A DNA stretch of 64,000 nt, from contig NC_014924.1 of assembly GCF_000185965.1 (NCBI RefSeq), positions 186,001-250,000 of the forward strand. The letters run 5' to 3'. The notes beneath the pieces are model-generated. The model saw only the letters and a list, made by a program, of their open reading frames with translations. It did not search any database and was not told the DNA's origin. The first letter of the stretch is position 1; each line of letters starts with the position of its first letter. Origin of the DNA: Pseudoxanthomonas suwonensis 11-1. GTDB taxonomy: Bacteria; Pseudomonadota; Gammaproteobacteria; Xanthomonadales; Xanthomonadaceae. The position numbers and the translations under genes were made by a program. Of this stretch, positions 41,939-50,877 are shown one piece after another.

Positions 41939-44737
41939 TCAGAACTGCACGCGCAGGGTGGCCTGGTAGCGGCGTCCGGTGCGGTAGTCGCCGCGGACGA
42001 GCTTGTCGGTGTTGGCGATGCCTTCCACTTCCGCGTAGGTGTAGTAGTTGGAATCGAGCAGGTTCATGCCGTCCAGGCTGACGCTCAGCATGTCGTTGAT
42101 CCGGTACGAGACGCTGCCGTCGAGCGAGTCGTAGTCGTCGGTGACCAGGTAGTTTCCGCGGTCGACCTGGGTGTAGTACTTCGAGCGCCAGGAATAGGTC
42201 AGGCGCGCGCTCCAGCGCTCGTTCTCGAAGAACGGGCTGACGTTGACCTGGTGTTCGGAGTTGTACGGCAGCGGATCGCCGCCGTCGGCCTCGGCGTCTG
42301 CCCAGGTGTAGTTGGCCAGCAGGCCGAAGCCGGCCGGCAGGGTGTGCTGGAACGCGGCGGAGAAGCCCTGCACGGTGGCGTCGCCGGCGTTGTTCGGCCG
42401 GGAGACGTTGTACACCGTGTCCGCGCCCTGGTTCTGGTTGAAGTGCGTCTCCTCCCGGGTGGTGACAAGGATGTAGTCGGAGACGGCCTTGCGGAACAGG
42501 GTGCCGGCCAGGATCGAGTTCTCGCTGAAGTACCACTCGGCCGAGAAGTCCAGGTTGGTGGACTGGTACGGATCCAGGTCCGGGTTGCCGCCGCCGCCAG
42601 TGAGGGTCTGGTCGCCCAGCCACAGGTAGCTGGACATGTCGCCGTAGTTCGGGCGCGAGATCACCTTGGCCGCGGAGAAGCGCAGCAGCAGGTCCTCGCG
42701 TGCCTCGTACGCCACGTTCAGGTTGGGCAGCAGGTTGTTGTACTTCTTGCGCACGCTGGTCGGCGCGTACCCGCTCGCCGGGCAGGGGCTGACGTTGACG
42801 GTGCAGGCCCAGCCCATGCTGTCCGACTCGGTCTGCACGTAGCGCATGCCGAAGTTGCCGCGCAGGCGGTCCCAGCTGTAGTCGGCCTGCACGTAGAACG
42901 CGTTGATGTCCTCGGTCACCGTCCAGGTGTTGGCGGCGAAGGAGGGGTCGTTGAAGGTGCTGGGCTCGGGCATGGTCTGCCACGGCGCCAGCCAGTCGCC
43001 GCTGAGGATCCAGTCGGCCAGGGCCCAGCCGTCGATGGTGAAGCGCTTGGAAAGGTCGCCGGTGCCCGGGAAGCCACTGAGGTAGTTGCCCGGCAGCGGG
43101 CGCGGGCGGAACTCGTCGGCGGTGGCGTTGCCGTAGCCGGCCACCGTGGCCAGGGCCACGCCGCCCATGCTCTGGGCGGTCTCGTGCTCGCGGCGCTTGG
43201 CGCCGAAGCGGACCTGGTAGATGGGCGAGTCAAGGCGGATGCCGAAGTCGACCTGGCCGTACCTCTCCTCGTCGCGGGTCGGCTTGAACACGATGTTGCC
43301 GCCCCAGCCGGGGTTCCAGGTCGCCGCGCTGGACGGGTCGCCGCCCCAGCCGCCGTCGATCTGGAACGCGGACGGATCCAGGAACGGGTTGCTGCCGTGG
43401 AAGCCGAGGCTGCGGTTGCCGCTGATGTCGTAGGTGTAGTCGGACCAGTTCAGGAACTCGCCGTAGACCTGGCGGCCGGTGCCGCCGGTGGCCTCGGAAC
43501 TGCCGAGGTGGGCCGTGGCGAACCAGCGCTCGTCGTTCCAGGTCGCCTTGAGGTCGTAGGACTCGGTGTCGATGGTCGACTGGCGGTTGATCAGGTCGTA
43601 CACCACCAGGGCGTTGTCGAAGGTCGCCCTGGTGATCACCCCGCCCTCGACGGCGAGGTCGGTCAGCTTCATCAGGCCGTTCCACGCATTGCCGTTGAAG
43701 GCGAACATGGAGTGGCTCATGTTGTCGAACTCGGCCTTGACGTCCAGCGCGTTGAACTCGATGTCCAGCTGCTCGACCGGCTTGAACTGCAGCGCCACCG
43801 AGATGGTGTCGCGGTCGCGCTGCTGCTCGAAGTAGTGCGCGCTGACCGAGTTCGGTCCGACCGCGTCGAGGTTGGCCAGCAGGGTGCTGGCGCAGGTGCC
43901 GGTGCAGCTGGCCGGCAGGGTGGGCTGGCTGCCATCGGGATTGGGCGCCTGCGACCAGTCCGCCGGCAGGTTGTAGATCGAGCCGCCGCCACCCTGGCCG
44001 TAGGCGTAGTCGCGGCCGGTCACGGTGCCGTAGGACTCGATGCCGTCGCGGCGGATGTTCTCCTGCGCGCGCTGGGCGGCGACGATCACGCCGAAGTTGC
44101 CGGCCTCGTTCTTCCAGCCCACCAGCAACGAGGCCTGCGGATCGCCGTCGCCGATGCGGTCGTTGTACAGGTAGCCGACCTGGCCGGAAAGCGTGGTCTT
44201 CTCCAGGTCCAGCGGCTTGCGGGTGACGATGTTGACGGTGCCGCCGATGGAGCCTTCGTCGATGTGCGCCTCCGGCGACTTGAACACCTCGACCCGGCCG
44301 ACGATCTGCGGCGCCAGCAGCGAGTAGTTGAAGGTGCGGCCCGGCTGGTCGGTGATGAACCAGTCGGCCGAGGCCACGGTCTGGCCGTTGAGCAGGGTCC
44401 GGTTGAGCGCTGGATCGGTGCCGAGGATCGAGACCTTCTCGCCCTGCCCGAAGGCCTTGTCGATGGTCACGCCGGGGATGATGGTGATCGCCTCGGCGAC
44501 GTTGGTCGCCGGGAACTTGCCCACGTCCTCGGCGGTGACCACGTCGACGATGGCGTCGGCGTCGCGCTTGGCATCGAGGGCCTGCTTGAGGCTGCCGCGG
44601 ATGCCGACCACGGTGACCGTGTCCAGCTCGGTGGCGCCTGGTGCGGCGGGTGCGGTGGCTTCCTGTGCATGGGCCTGCATCGCCAGACCCATGCAGGCCA
44701 CGATCGCGGCGGAAAGAACGGACTTGCGGTGCTTCAT
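41939..44737 (-). CDS. TonB-dependent receptor of the GlcNAc/chitin locus
   Basis: 932 residues. Signal peptide (about 1-24, AMQAHA), then the TonB box TELDTVTVVG (36-45), a plug domain (LLNGQTVASADW, IDEGSIGGTVNIVTRKP) and a C-terminal barrel ending in the aromatic YQATLRVQF typical of Bam-inserted proteins. No N-terminal FecA-type signalling extension is visible, so it is not a transducer. It imports chitooligosaccharides or GlcNAc glycans across the outer membrane with energy from TonB. The position between the sugar kinase and GH20 genes gives the substrate. The same locus type (Nix/Nag regulon) is known in Xanthomonas. Confidence 0.92.
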   Translation of the reverse strand: MKHRKSVLSAAIVACMGLAMQAHAQEATAPAAPGATELDTVTVVGIRGSLKQALDAKRDADAIVDVVTAEDVGKFPATNVAEAITIIPGVTIDKAFGQGEKVSILGTDPALNRTLLNGQTVASADWFITDQPGRTFNYSLLAPQIVGRVEVFKSPEAHIDEGSIGGTVNIVTRKPLDLEKTTLSGQVGYLYNDRIGDGDPQASLLVGWKNEAGNFGVIVAAQRAQENIRRDGIESYGTVTGRDYAYGQGGGGSIYNLPADWSQAPNPDGSQPTLPASCTGTCASTLLANLDAVGPNSVSAHYFEQQRDRDTISVALQFKPVEQLDIEFNALDVKAEFDNMSHSMFAFNGNAWNGLMKLTDLAVEGGVITRATFDNALVVYDLINRQSTIDTESYDLKATWNDERWFATAHLGSSEATGGTGRQVYGEFLNWSDYTYDISGNRSLGFHGSNPFLDPSAFQIDGGWGGDPSSAATWNPGWGGNIVFKPTRDEERYGQVDFGIRLDSPIYQVRFGAKRREHETAQSMGGVALATVAGYGNATADEFRPRPLPGNYLSGFPGTGDLSKRFTIDGWALADWILSGDWLAPWQTMPEPSTFNDPSFAANTWTVTEDINAFYVQADYSWDRLRGNFGMRYVQTESDSMGWACTVNVSPCPASGYAPTSVRKKYNNLLPNLNVAYEAREDLLLRFSAAKVISRPNYGDMSSYLWLGDQTLTGGGGNPDLDPYQSTNLDFSAEWYFSENSILAGTLFRKAVSDYILVTTREETHFNQNQGADTVYNVSRPNNAGDATVQGFSAAFQHTLPAGFGLLANYTWADAEADGGDPLPYNSEHQVNVSPFFENERWSARLTYSWRSKYYTQVDRGNYLVTDDYDSLDGSVSYRINDMLSVSLDGMNLLDSNYYTYAEVEGIANTDKLVRGDYRTGRRYQATLRVQF

Positions 44738-44858
44738 GATGTCTCTCCCATCATTGTTTGAGTTGCACCGGAGACCCCGCCTCCGGCGACGACTGCCTTC
44801 TGCTGACACGACCCGGACGACCGGGACAACCCAACCACGCACTGCTCCCGGCGCTGCT

Positions 44859-45872
44859 TCAGTCCAGTCGCGCCTCCTTCGACGAAATGGATCCCAGGTA
44901 CCAGCTGGCGGCGCCGATGACGCCCAGCTGCCCGTGCTCGACGAGCTTCACCGAGACCCGCTCCAGCGCCTCGCGCATCGACCCCTTGTTGAGGAAGCGC
45001 GCACGGAAGCTGCTGCCGGCCAGGAAGCCGCGCATCTGCGGCAGGATCCCGCCGGCCAGGTAGACGCCCTGCACCCCGTACAGCAGGGCCATGTCGCCCA
45101 CCGCGCTTCCGAGCAGGCCGCAGAACACTTCCAGCGCCTCGCGCGCGAGCGGGTCGTCGCCGTCGATCGCCGCGGTGGTGACGTCGCCCGGCCGCGCATG
45201 CACCGGCGCCGCACCACGCAGCGCGCACAGCGCCTGGTACAGGTGCAGCAGTCCCGGCCCGGACAGGGCGTGTTCGATCGGCACGTGGCTGCGCTGGCCC
45301 AGCATGTGCTGCAGCAGCTGCATCTCCAGTTCCGTTCCCACCGCCAGCGCCGCCTGGCCGGCCTCGGTGGCCAGCACCACGCCGCCCTTGTCGCGGGGAA
45401 TCCATACCGCGGCGCCGAGGCCGGTGCCGGGGCCCAGCACCAGCAGCGGGCCGGGTGCGGCCTGCGCCGGTCCACCCAGCAGCTGCACCTCGCTGGAGCC
45501 GAGATGGCTGACCGCATTGGCCACCGCCTCGAAGTCGTTGATCACGTGCACCGCCTGCAGGCCAAGGCCGTCGCGCAGTTCCTTTGGCGAAAGCGGCCAG
45601 GGCAGGTTGTTGGTGATCACGGTGCCATCGGCCAGCGGATAGCCGGCGCTGGCGATCACGGCCACCGCGACCGGATGCCGGCCGAGGCTCGCGATGAACT
45701 CGCGCAGGATGTCGGCGAGGCTGGCGTAGTCCGAGCAACGGAACTTGCTGTAGGCCAGCACCTGCGGCGTGTCGCCTTCGCCGTCGACGGCAACCAGGCT
45801 CATGCGCACGTGGGTGCCGCCGACGTCGGCGGCGATGAACGGCGCGGTGCGGGTGAGGGTTGGTACGGTCAC
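44859..45872 (-). CDS. ROK-independent glucokinase-family GlcNAc/glucose kinase
   Basis: 337 residues of the glucokinase (GLK, PF02685) family. The phosphate loop is APFIAADVGGTHVRMSL and the rest of the actin-like ATPase core appears as VHVINDFEAVANAV, LLVLGPGTGLGAA and VYLAGGILPQMRGFL. In Xanthomonadaceae such kinases in the nag locus phosphorylate GlcNAc arriving through NagP. It starts at the GTG at 45872; the leader holds a NagR-type operator 71 nt upstream. It lies 121 bp ahead of the TonB receptor gene on the same strand. Substrate (GlcNAc versus glucose) inferred from context. Confidence 0.88.
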   Translation of the reverse strand: MTVPTLTRTAPFIAADVGGTHVRMSLVAVDGEGDTPQVLAYSKFRCSDYASLADILREFIASLGRHPVAVAVIASAGYPLADGTVITNNLPWPLSPKELRDGLGLQAVHVINDFEAVANAVSHLGSSEVQLLGGPAQAAPGPLLVLGPGTGLGAAVWIPRDKGGVVLATEAGQAALAVGTELEMQLLQHMLGQRSHVPIEHALSGPGLLHLYQALCALRGAAPVHARPGDVTTAAIDGDDPLAREALEVFCGLLGSAVGDMALLYGVQGVYLAGGILPQMRGFLAGSSFRARFLNKGSMREALERVSVKLVEHGQLGVIGAASWYLGSISSKEARLD

Positions 45873-45942
45873 GCTGGATTCCCATGTGGTGGTCGGGCGA
45901 CGGTCAGGGCGCCCATCGGACGGCCGCAGTCTTGGAGCATCG

Positions 45943-45956
45943 TGACAACGATGTCA
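45943..45956. promoter_or_regulatory. NagR-type operator before the kinase-receptor arm
   Basis: TGACAACGATGTCA: an inverted repeat TGACA-N4-TGTCA with the central CpG of LacI-family sites. On the minus strand it overlaps a TTGACA (45957-45952) that could be the -35 of the kinase arm. Confidence 0.7.
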
Positions 45957-46118
45957 ACAGTTGCCCGGGATCGGCCGGGAGCGTTCATCCAGGGCCGCCC
46001 CCGGAACAGCGACTGCCCCGCGGAATTACTTCGTATTCAGCTAAAAGCCCGGCATTCCTGGCACCCGATGGATGCTGCGCGGCAGCACCGGGACTGCGCC
46101 GGCCGGGACGCGCCGCGG

Positions 46119-46149
46119 TTGACATGTGGCCAACATCCGCGGAAAGAAT
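46119..46149 (+). promoter_or_regulatory. Candidate promoter of the nagP-nagX arm
   Basis: TTGACA (6/6) and AAGAAT (4/6) separated by 19 nt, longer than the ideal 17. The second operator begins 2 nt after the -10, so bound repressor would cover the transcription start. Confidence 0.5.
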
Positions 46150-46150
46150 G

Positions 46151-46164
46151 TGACAACGTTGTTC
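46151..46164. promoter_or_regulatory. NagR-type operator before nagP
   Basis: TGACAACGTTGTTC with a perfect 10-bp palindromic core ACAACGTTGT. It shares TGACAnCGTTGT (in one orientation) with the other site in this control region. Confidence 0.7.
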
Positions 46165-46230
46165 CCACCAGCCGGGCCATGGCATGGCCTGGCCTGCGCG
46201 GGAACGGCATCCAGACCGGGGAGGTTTTCG

Positions 46231-47517
46231 ATGTCCGCGACCACCGCCGCACCAGCAAGCGCCAGCCATGCCACCTCGATCGCGATCGTGGGCGGCCTGT
46301 TCTTCATCATCGGCTTCTTCACCTGGATCAACGGGCCACTGATCACCTTCGTCAAGCTGGCCTTCGACGTGAGCGAGATCGCCGCGTTCCTGGTGCTGAT
46401 GGTGTTCTACCTGTCGTACTTCTTCCTGGCCCTGCCGGCCTCGTGGATCCTGCGCCGCACCGGGCTGAAGAAGGGCCTGGCGTTGAGCCTTGCGGTGATG
46501 GCGGCGGGCGCGGCACTGTTCGGCGAGTTCGCCACCCGCCGCTGGTTCGGCGGCGCGCTGGGCGGGCTGTTCGTGATCGGTGGAGGGCTCGCGCTGCTGC
46601 AGACCGCGGTCAACCCCTACATCTCGATCCTCGGCCCGATCGACACCGCCGCCCGGCGCATCGCGCTGATGGGGATCTGCAACAAGGTCGCCGGCATCCT
46701 CGCGCCGGTGCTGCTGGGATCGCTGGTGCTGCACGGCATCGGCGACCTGGCCGCGCAGGTCGAGGCCGCCGATCCGGCGCTGCGCGCGCGCCTGCTGGAG
46801 AGCTTCGCGGTACGCATCCACCTCCCGTACCTGGCGATGGCTGGAGTGCTGCTGCTGGTCGCTGTCGCGGTGCTGTTCTCGCCGCTGCCGGAGCTGCGCA
46901 GCGACCAGGCCAATGCCACGCCGGTGCGCGCGGGCAGCGATGGCCCCAGGAGCATCTTCGCCTTCCCGCACCTGTGGCTGGGCGTGGCCTGCCTGTTCGC
47001 CTATGTCGGCGTGGAGGTGCTGGCCGGCGACGCGATCGGCACCTACGGCCACGCGTTCCACCTGCCGCTGGACCAGACCAAGTTCTTCACCTCCTTCACC
47101 CTGGCGGCAATGCTGGTTGGCTACCTGGCCGGCCTGGTGCTGATCCCGCGGGTGTTCACCCAGGAGCGCTGGCTGAGCGTGTCGGCGGTGCTCGGCGTGC
47201 TGCTTTCGGTCGGGGCGCTGGCGACCCACGGCTACGTCTCGGTCGGTTTCGTGGCCGCCCTCGGCTTCGCCAACGCGATGATGTGGCCGGCGATCTTCCC
47301 GCTGGCGATCCGCGGCCTGGGCCGCTTCACCGAGACCGGTTCGGCGCTGCTGATCATGGGCATCGCCGGCGGCGCCGTCCTCCCGCAGGCGTTCGCGGTG
47401 CTCAAGCAGCACTTCGACTTCCAGTGGGTGTTCGCCGGCCTCAGCGTGCCCTGCTACCTCTACATCCTGTATTACGCCCTGCGCGGCCACCGCGCCGGGC
47501 TCCGCGCCGGACACTGA
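46231..47517 (+). CDS. nagP: N-acetylglucosamine MFS transporter (NagP)
   Basis: 428 residues with 12 membrane helices, of the fucose-glucose-H+ symporter branch of the MFS. VGGLFFIIGFFTWINGPLI, YFFLALPASWILRRTGLKKG and LLQTAVNPYISILGP are marks of the NagP/FucP group. It brings GlcNAc across the inner membrane. The ATG at 46231 has GGGGAGG 6-7 nt upstream, clearly better than the earlier in-frame start at 46126, which would extend into the operator region. First gene of nagP-nagR-nagB-nagA-nagX; 9 bp from nagR. Confidence 0.93.
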   Translation: MSATTAAPASASHATSIAIVGGLFFIIGFFTWINGPLITFVKLAFDVSEIAAFLVLMVFYLSYFFLALPASWILRRTGLKKGLALSLAVMAAGAALFGEFATRRWFGGALGGLFVIGGGLALLQTAVNPYISILGPIDTAARRIALMGICNKVAGILAPVLLGSLVLHGIGDLAAQVEAADPALRARLLESFAVRIHLPYLAMAGVLLLVAVAVLFSPLPELRSDQANATPVRAGSDGPRSIFAFPHLWLGVACLFAYVGVEVLAGDAIGTYGHAFHLPLDQTKFFTSFTLAAMLVGYLAGLVLIPRVFTQERWLSVSAVLGVLLSVGALATHGYVSVGFVAALGFANAMMWPAIFPLAIRGLGRFTETGSALLIMGIAGGAVLPQAFAVLKQHFDFQWVFAGLSVPCYLYILYYALRGHRAGLRAGH

Positions 47518-47526
47518 TCGCGCATC

Positions 47527-48633
47527 ATGGACGCCGCTTCCAGAGCAAACCCAGAAGGCATGCGCAGGCCCACCATCAAGGACGTCGCCGAGCGGGCGAA
47601 GGTGTCGCTCAAGACCGTGTCCCGTGTCATCAACAACGAGCCTTCGGTGATGCAGGCCACGCGCGCGCGGGTGCTGGCCGCCATCGCCGAACTGGACTAC
47701 GAGCCGGACGCCACCGCACGCAACCTGCGCAGTGGGACCCCGTTCGTGATCGGGCTGGTGTACGACAACCCCAACCCGTACCACATCATCGCCGTGCAGA
47801 ACGGCGTGCTGGCGGCCTGCAGGGAGACCGGCTTCGGCCTGCAGATCCATCCCTGCGATTCGACCTCGCCGCTGCTTGCCGAGGAACTGGCGGAGCTGGT
47901 GCAGCGCTCGCGCCTGGCCGGGCTGGTACTGACCGCGCCGATGTCCGAGCGCGCCGACTTGGTGGGGGCCCTGGTGGCACGTGGCATCCGCGTCGTGCGG
48001 ATCATTGCCGCCACCGAGGACCCGGGCGACGGTCCCTGCGTCTACATCGACGACCGCGACGCCGCGTACGAGATAACCGAACACCTGGTCCAGCTCGGGC
48101 ACCAGCGGATCGGCTTCCTCTGGGGCGGGCCACAGCACCGCTCCTCGGGCGAGCGCTACGCCGGTTACGAGGCCGCGCTGCAGGACTACGGCATCACCCT
48201 GGACAAGCACCTGGTGATCCCCGGCGACTACACCTTCGACGATGGCTTCCGCGGCGCCCGCCGCCTGCTGGCGCTGCGCGAGCCGCCCACGGCGATCTTC
48301 GGCTCCAACGACGAGATCGCCGCCGGCGTGCTTGCCGCGGCCAAGTCGGTGGGCCTCAACGTGCCCTACGACCTGTCGATCGCCGGGTTCGAGGACAGCC
48401 CCTTCTCGCGCCAGTCGTGGCCGGCGCTGACCACCGCCAAGCAGGCCACCGGGGACATCGCCCGGCATGCGGCGCGGCTACTGATCGGCAGCCTGCGCCA
48501 GGACGCCTACGAGGAGCATCCGCTGGGCCTGACCAACCGCGGTTTCGTGCCGCAGCTGGTGGTGCGCGGCTCCACCGGTCCGGCGCCGCTGCAACGGCCG
48601 CGCGCGCCTTCGCCTTCCTCCGACGAAGCATGA
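47527..48633 (+). CDS. nagR: LacI-family repressor of the GlcNAc locus (NagR)
   Basis: 368 residues. Helix-turn-helix TIKDVAERAKVSLKTVSRVI (about 15-34) with the LacI hinge (ARNLRSGTPFVIGLVY), then a periplasmic-binding-protein-like sensor domain ending SIAGFEDSPFSRQSWPALTT. Encoded inside the operon it most likely controls, 1.4 kb from the two palindromes in the control region. In Xanthomonas and Shewanella relatives, NagR responds to GlcNAc or its 6-phosphate. The ATG at 47527 is used; Met12 at 47560 is an alternative. Its stop overlaps the nagB-II start (ATGA). Confidence 0.9.
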   Translation: MDAASRANPEGMRRPTIKDVAERAKVSLKTVSRVINNEPSVMQATRARVLAAIAELDYEPDATARNLRSGTPFVIGLVYDNPNPYHIIAVQNGVLAACRETGFGLQIHPCDSTSPLLAEELAELVQRSRLAGLVLTAPMSERADLVGALVARGIRVVRIIAATEDPGDGPCVYIDDRDAAYEITEHLVQLGHQRIGFLWGGPQHRSSGERYAGYEAALQDYGITLDKHLVIPGDYTFDDGFRGARRLLALREPPTAIFGSNDEIAAGVLAAAKSVGLNVPYDLSIAGFEDSPFSRQSWPALTTAKQATGDIARHAARLLIGSLRQDAYEEHPLGLTNRGFVPQLVVRGSTGPAPLQRPRAPSPSSDEA

Positions 48634-49685
48634 CCATGGCCCTGCCCGCGCAAGACCAGACCCTTATGTTCAGCGAGGCCGCGCAGGCGGCCGAGGTGGT
48701 TGCCGCGCAGCTGCGCCGCAACCATGACGCCGTCGCCGCGCTGGCCGCGGAACTGCGCGCCGCGCCGCCGCCGTTCGTGGCCACCTGCGCGCGCGGCAGC
48801 TCCGACCACGCCGCCACCTACGCCAAGTACCTGGTCGAGACCCGGCTGGGCGTGGTGACCGCCTCGCTGTCACCTTCGGTGGGCTCGGTCTATGCAGCGC
48901 CGCTGCGGCTGCGCGGTGCGCTGTTCCTGGCGATCTCGCAGTCCGGGCGCAGCCCCGACCTGCTGCGCAATGCCGAGGCCGCCCGGGCCGCCGGCGCACG
49001 CGTGGTGGCGCTGGTCAACGTCGAGGATTCTCCGCTGGCCGAGCTCGCCGACGCGGTGCTGCCGCTGGGTGCCGGGCCGGAGCGCAGCGTGGCGGCGACC
49101 AAGAGCTACCTGGCCTCGCTTTCGGCCATCGCCCAGCTGGTGGCGCACTGGAGCGGGAACGCGGTGTTGCTGCGCGCGCTCGACGCGTTGCCGGACGCGA
49201 TGGCCAACGCCTGGACGCAGGACTGGTCGCCGCTGGTCGACGGCCTGGCCGATGCACGCAACCTGTTCGTGCTCGGCCGCGGCCTGGGCCTGGCCGCCGC
49301 CCAGGAGGCGGCGCTCAAGTTCAAGGAAACCTGCGGCCTGCATGCCGAAGCCTACAGCTCGGCCGAGGTGCGGCACGGTCCGATGGCCCTGGTCGGCCCG
49401 GGCTTCCCGGTGCTGGCCTTCGCCCAGCCCGACGCCACCGGCGCCGACGCCGAGGCCGCGGCCGCGCAGTTCCACGGGCGCGGCGCCCAGGTCTGGCTGG
49501 CGTCGGCCGATGCGCCGCAGGGGGGCGCCGGCACGGTGTTGCCGCTGGCGGCCGCGCCGGATCCGGCGCTGGCGCCGCTGCTGGTGGTGCAGAGCTTCTA
49601 TCGCGCGGCCAACGCGCTGGCATTGCGGCGCGGGCACAACCCGGACCTGCCGCCGCATCTCAACAAGGTCACGGAGACGGTGTGA
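48630..49685 (+). CDS. nagB-II: SIS-domain glucosamine-6-phosphate deaminase (NagB-II type)
   Basis: 351 residues from the ATG at 48630, overlapping nagR's stop by 4 nt (a Met two codons later is also possible). Two sugar isomerase (SIS) domains: CARGSSDHAATYAKYL and ISQSGRSPDLLRN in the first, LGRGLGLAAAQEAALKFKET and SSAEVRHGPMAL in the second. It resembles the C-terminal half of GlmS without the glutaminase half. In this locus type it converts glucosamine-6-phosphate to fructose-6-phosphate and ammonia, replacing the unrelated NagB of enterics. Followed by nagA with a 1-nt overlap. Confidence 0.92.
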   Translation: MTMALPAQDQTLMFSEAAQAAEVVAAQLRRNHDAVAALAAELRAAPPPFVATCARGSSDHAATYAKYLVETRLGVVTASLSPSVGSVYAAPLRLRGALFLAISQSGRSPDLLRNAEAARAAGARVVALVNVEDSPLAELADAVLPLGAGPERSVAATKSYLASLSAIAQLVAHWSGNAVLLRALDALPDAMANAWTQDWSPLVDGLADARNLFVLGRGLGLAAAQEAALKFKETCGLHAEAYSSAEVRHGPMALVGPGFPVLAFAQPDATGADAEAAAAQFHGRGAQVWLASADAPQGGAGTVLPLAAAPDPALAPLLVVQSFYRAANALALRRGHNPDLPPHLNKVTETV

Positions 49686-50836
49686 TGGCCAGCCAGGCCC
49701 TGGTGAACGGCCGCGTCCTGCTGGACGACGGCTTCCATGACGACGTGGCGGTGCTGCTGGATGGTAGCGGCCGCATCCAGGCGCTGGTGCCCGAGGGCCA
49801 GGCGCGGATCGAGGCCGGCAAGGTGCGGGACCTCGGCGGCGGCTGGCTGCTGCCCGGCTTCATCGACGTGCAGGTCAACGGCGGCGGCGGGGTGCTGTTC
49901 AACAACGACACCAGCCCCGGAGCGATCGACACCATCGGCCGAGCGCACCGCCGTTACGGGACGACCAGCTTCCTGCCGACCCTGATCAGCGACACCGCCG
50001 AGGTGATGGAGCGCGCCATCGCCGGCACCCGGGAGGCGATCGCCGCCGGCGTGCCCGGTGTGCTGGGCGTGCACCTGGAAGGCCCCTATCTGGCGCCAGC
50101 GCGCAAGGGCACGCACGATGCGGCGCGCTTCCGCGTGCCGGATGCGGCGGAAGTGGCGATGGCCACCTCGCTCGACAACGGCGTCACCCTGGTCACGCTT
50201 GCGCCCGAGCAGGTGCCGGCCGACACGATCCGGGCGATGGTCACGCGAGGCGCCATCGTCTGCGCCGGACACACCGCCGGCACCTACGAGCAGATCCGTG
50301 CCGGCCTGGAAGCCGGCGTGCGCGGCTTCACCCACCTCTACAACGCCATGTCGCCGCTGCAGGGACGCGAGCCCGGTGCGGTCGGTGCCGCGCTGGAAAG
50401 CCGCGAGGCGTACTGCGGGATCATCGTCGACGGCGTGCACGTGCATCCGGCCAGTCTGCGGGTGGCGCTGGCGGCCAAGCCGCGCGGCACCCTGTTCCTG
50501 GTCACCGATGCGATGCCGATGGTCGGCTCCGACGATCCCTCGTTCGAGCTTTACGGCGAGACCATCACCGCGGTGGACGGGGTGGTGCGCAATGCCGCCG
50601 GCGCGCTCGCAGGCTCTGCCCTGGACATGGCGACCGCGGTGCGCAACACGGTGCGGCTGCTGGGCCTGCCGCTGGAGGAGGCGGCACGCATGGCCTCCAC
50701 CTATCCGGCGCGTTTCCTTGGCGTGGATTCGCGCCTGGGCCGGATCGCGCCGGGCTGGCAGGCCGACCTGGTGCTGCTGGACGAGGCGCTGCAGGTGCAG
50801 GCGACCTGGGTCGCCGGCGCGGCTTCGGACTCCTGA
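49685..50836 (+). CDS. nagA: N-acetylglucosamine-6-phosphate deacetylase
   Basis: 383 residues; removes acetate from GlcNAc-6-phosphate. Amidohydrolase barrel with metal site GVHLEGPYL (Glu at about 132), CAGHTAGTYEQI, the FTHLYNAMSPLQGREPG histidine, DGVHVHP and catalytic Asp in LVTDAM. ATG at 49685 with GGAG 8 nt upstream; a GTG one codon earlier (49682) is also open. The stop of nagB-II and this start share a base (TGATG). Cytosolic. Confidence 0.96.
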   Translation: MASQALVNGRVLLDDGFHDDVAVLLDGSGRIQALVPEGQARIEAGKVRDLGGGWLLPGFIDVQVNGGGGVLFNNDTSPGAIDTIGRAHRRYGTTSFLPTLISDTAEVMERAIAGTREAIAAGVPGVLGVHLEGPYLAPARKGTHDAARFRVPDAAEVAMATSLDNGVTLVTLAPEQVPADTIRAMVTRGAIVCAGHTAGTYEQIRAGLEAGVRGFTHLYNAMSPLQGREPGAVGAALESREAYCGIIVDGVHVHPASLRVALAAKPRGTLFLVTDAMPMVGSDDPSFELYGETITAVDGVVRNAAGALAGSALDMATAVRNTVRLLGLPLEEAARMASTYPARFLGVDSRLGRIAPGWQADLVLLDEALQVQATWVAGAASDS

Positions 50837-50877
50837 GTGCCGGCGGGTCGCCGCGCAACGGCTTCGCGGTGAGCGCC

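Larger units (their letters stand above)
45873..46230. other. Divergent control region of the GlcNAc locus
   Basis: 358 bp between the kinase and nagP, without a gene. It contains two NagR-type operators (45943-45956, 46151-46164), a promoter candidate for nagP (46119-46149), and CCGCGG palindromes at 46113-46118 and 46137-46142. The middle (about 45960-46110) shows no other structure I can name. Confidence 0.6.

Noticed and set aside
46126-46230. Longer NagP start at 46126
   Set aside because: It would place the operator and its promoter inside the coding region, and the ribosome site lies before the ATG at 46231.
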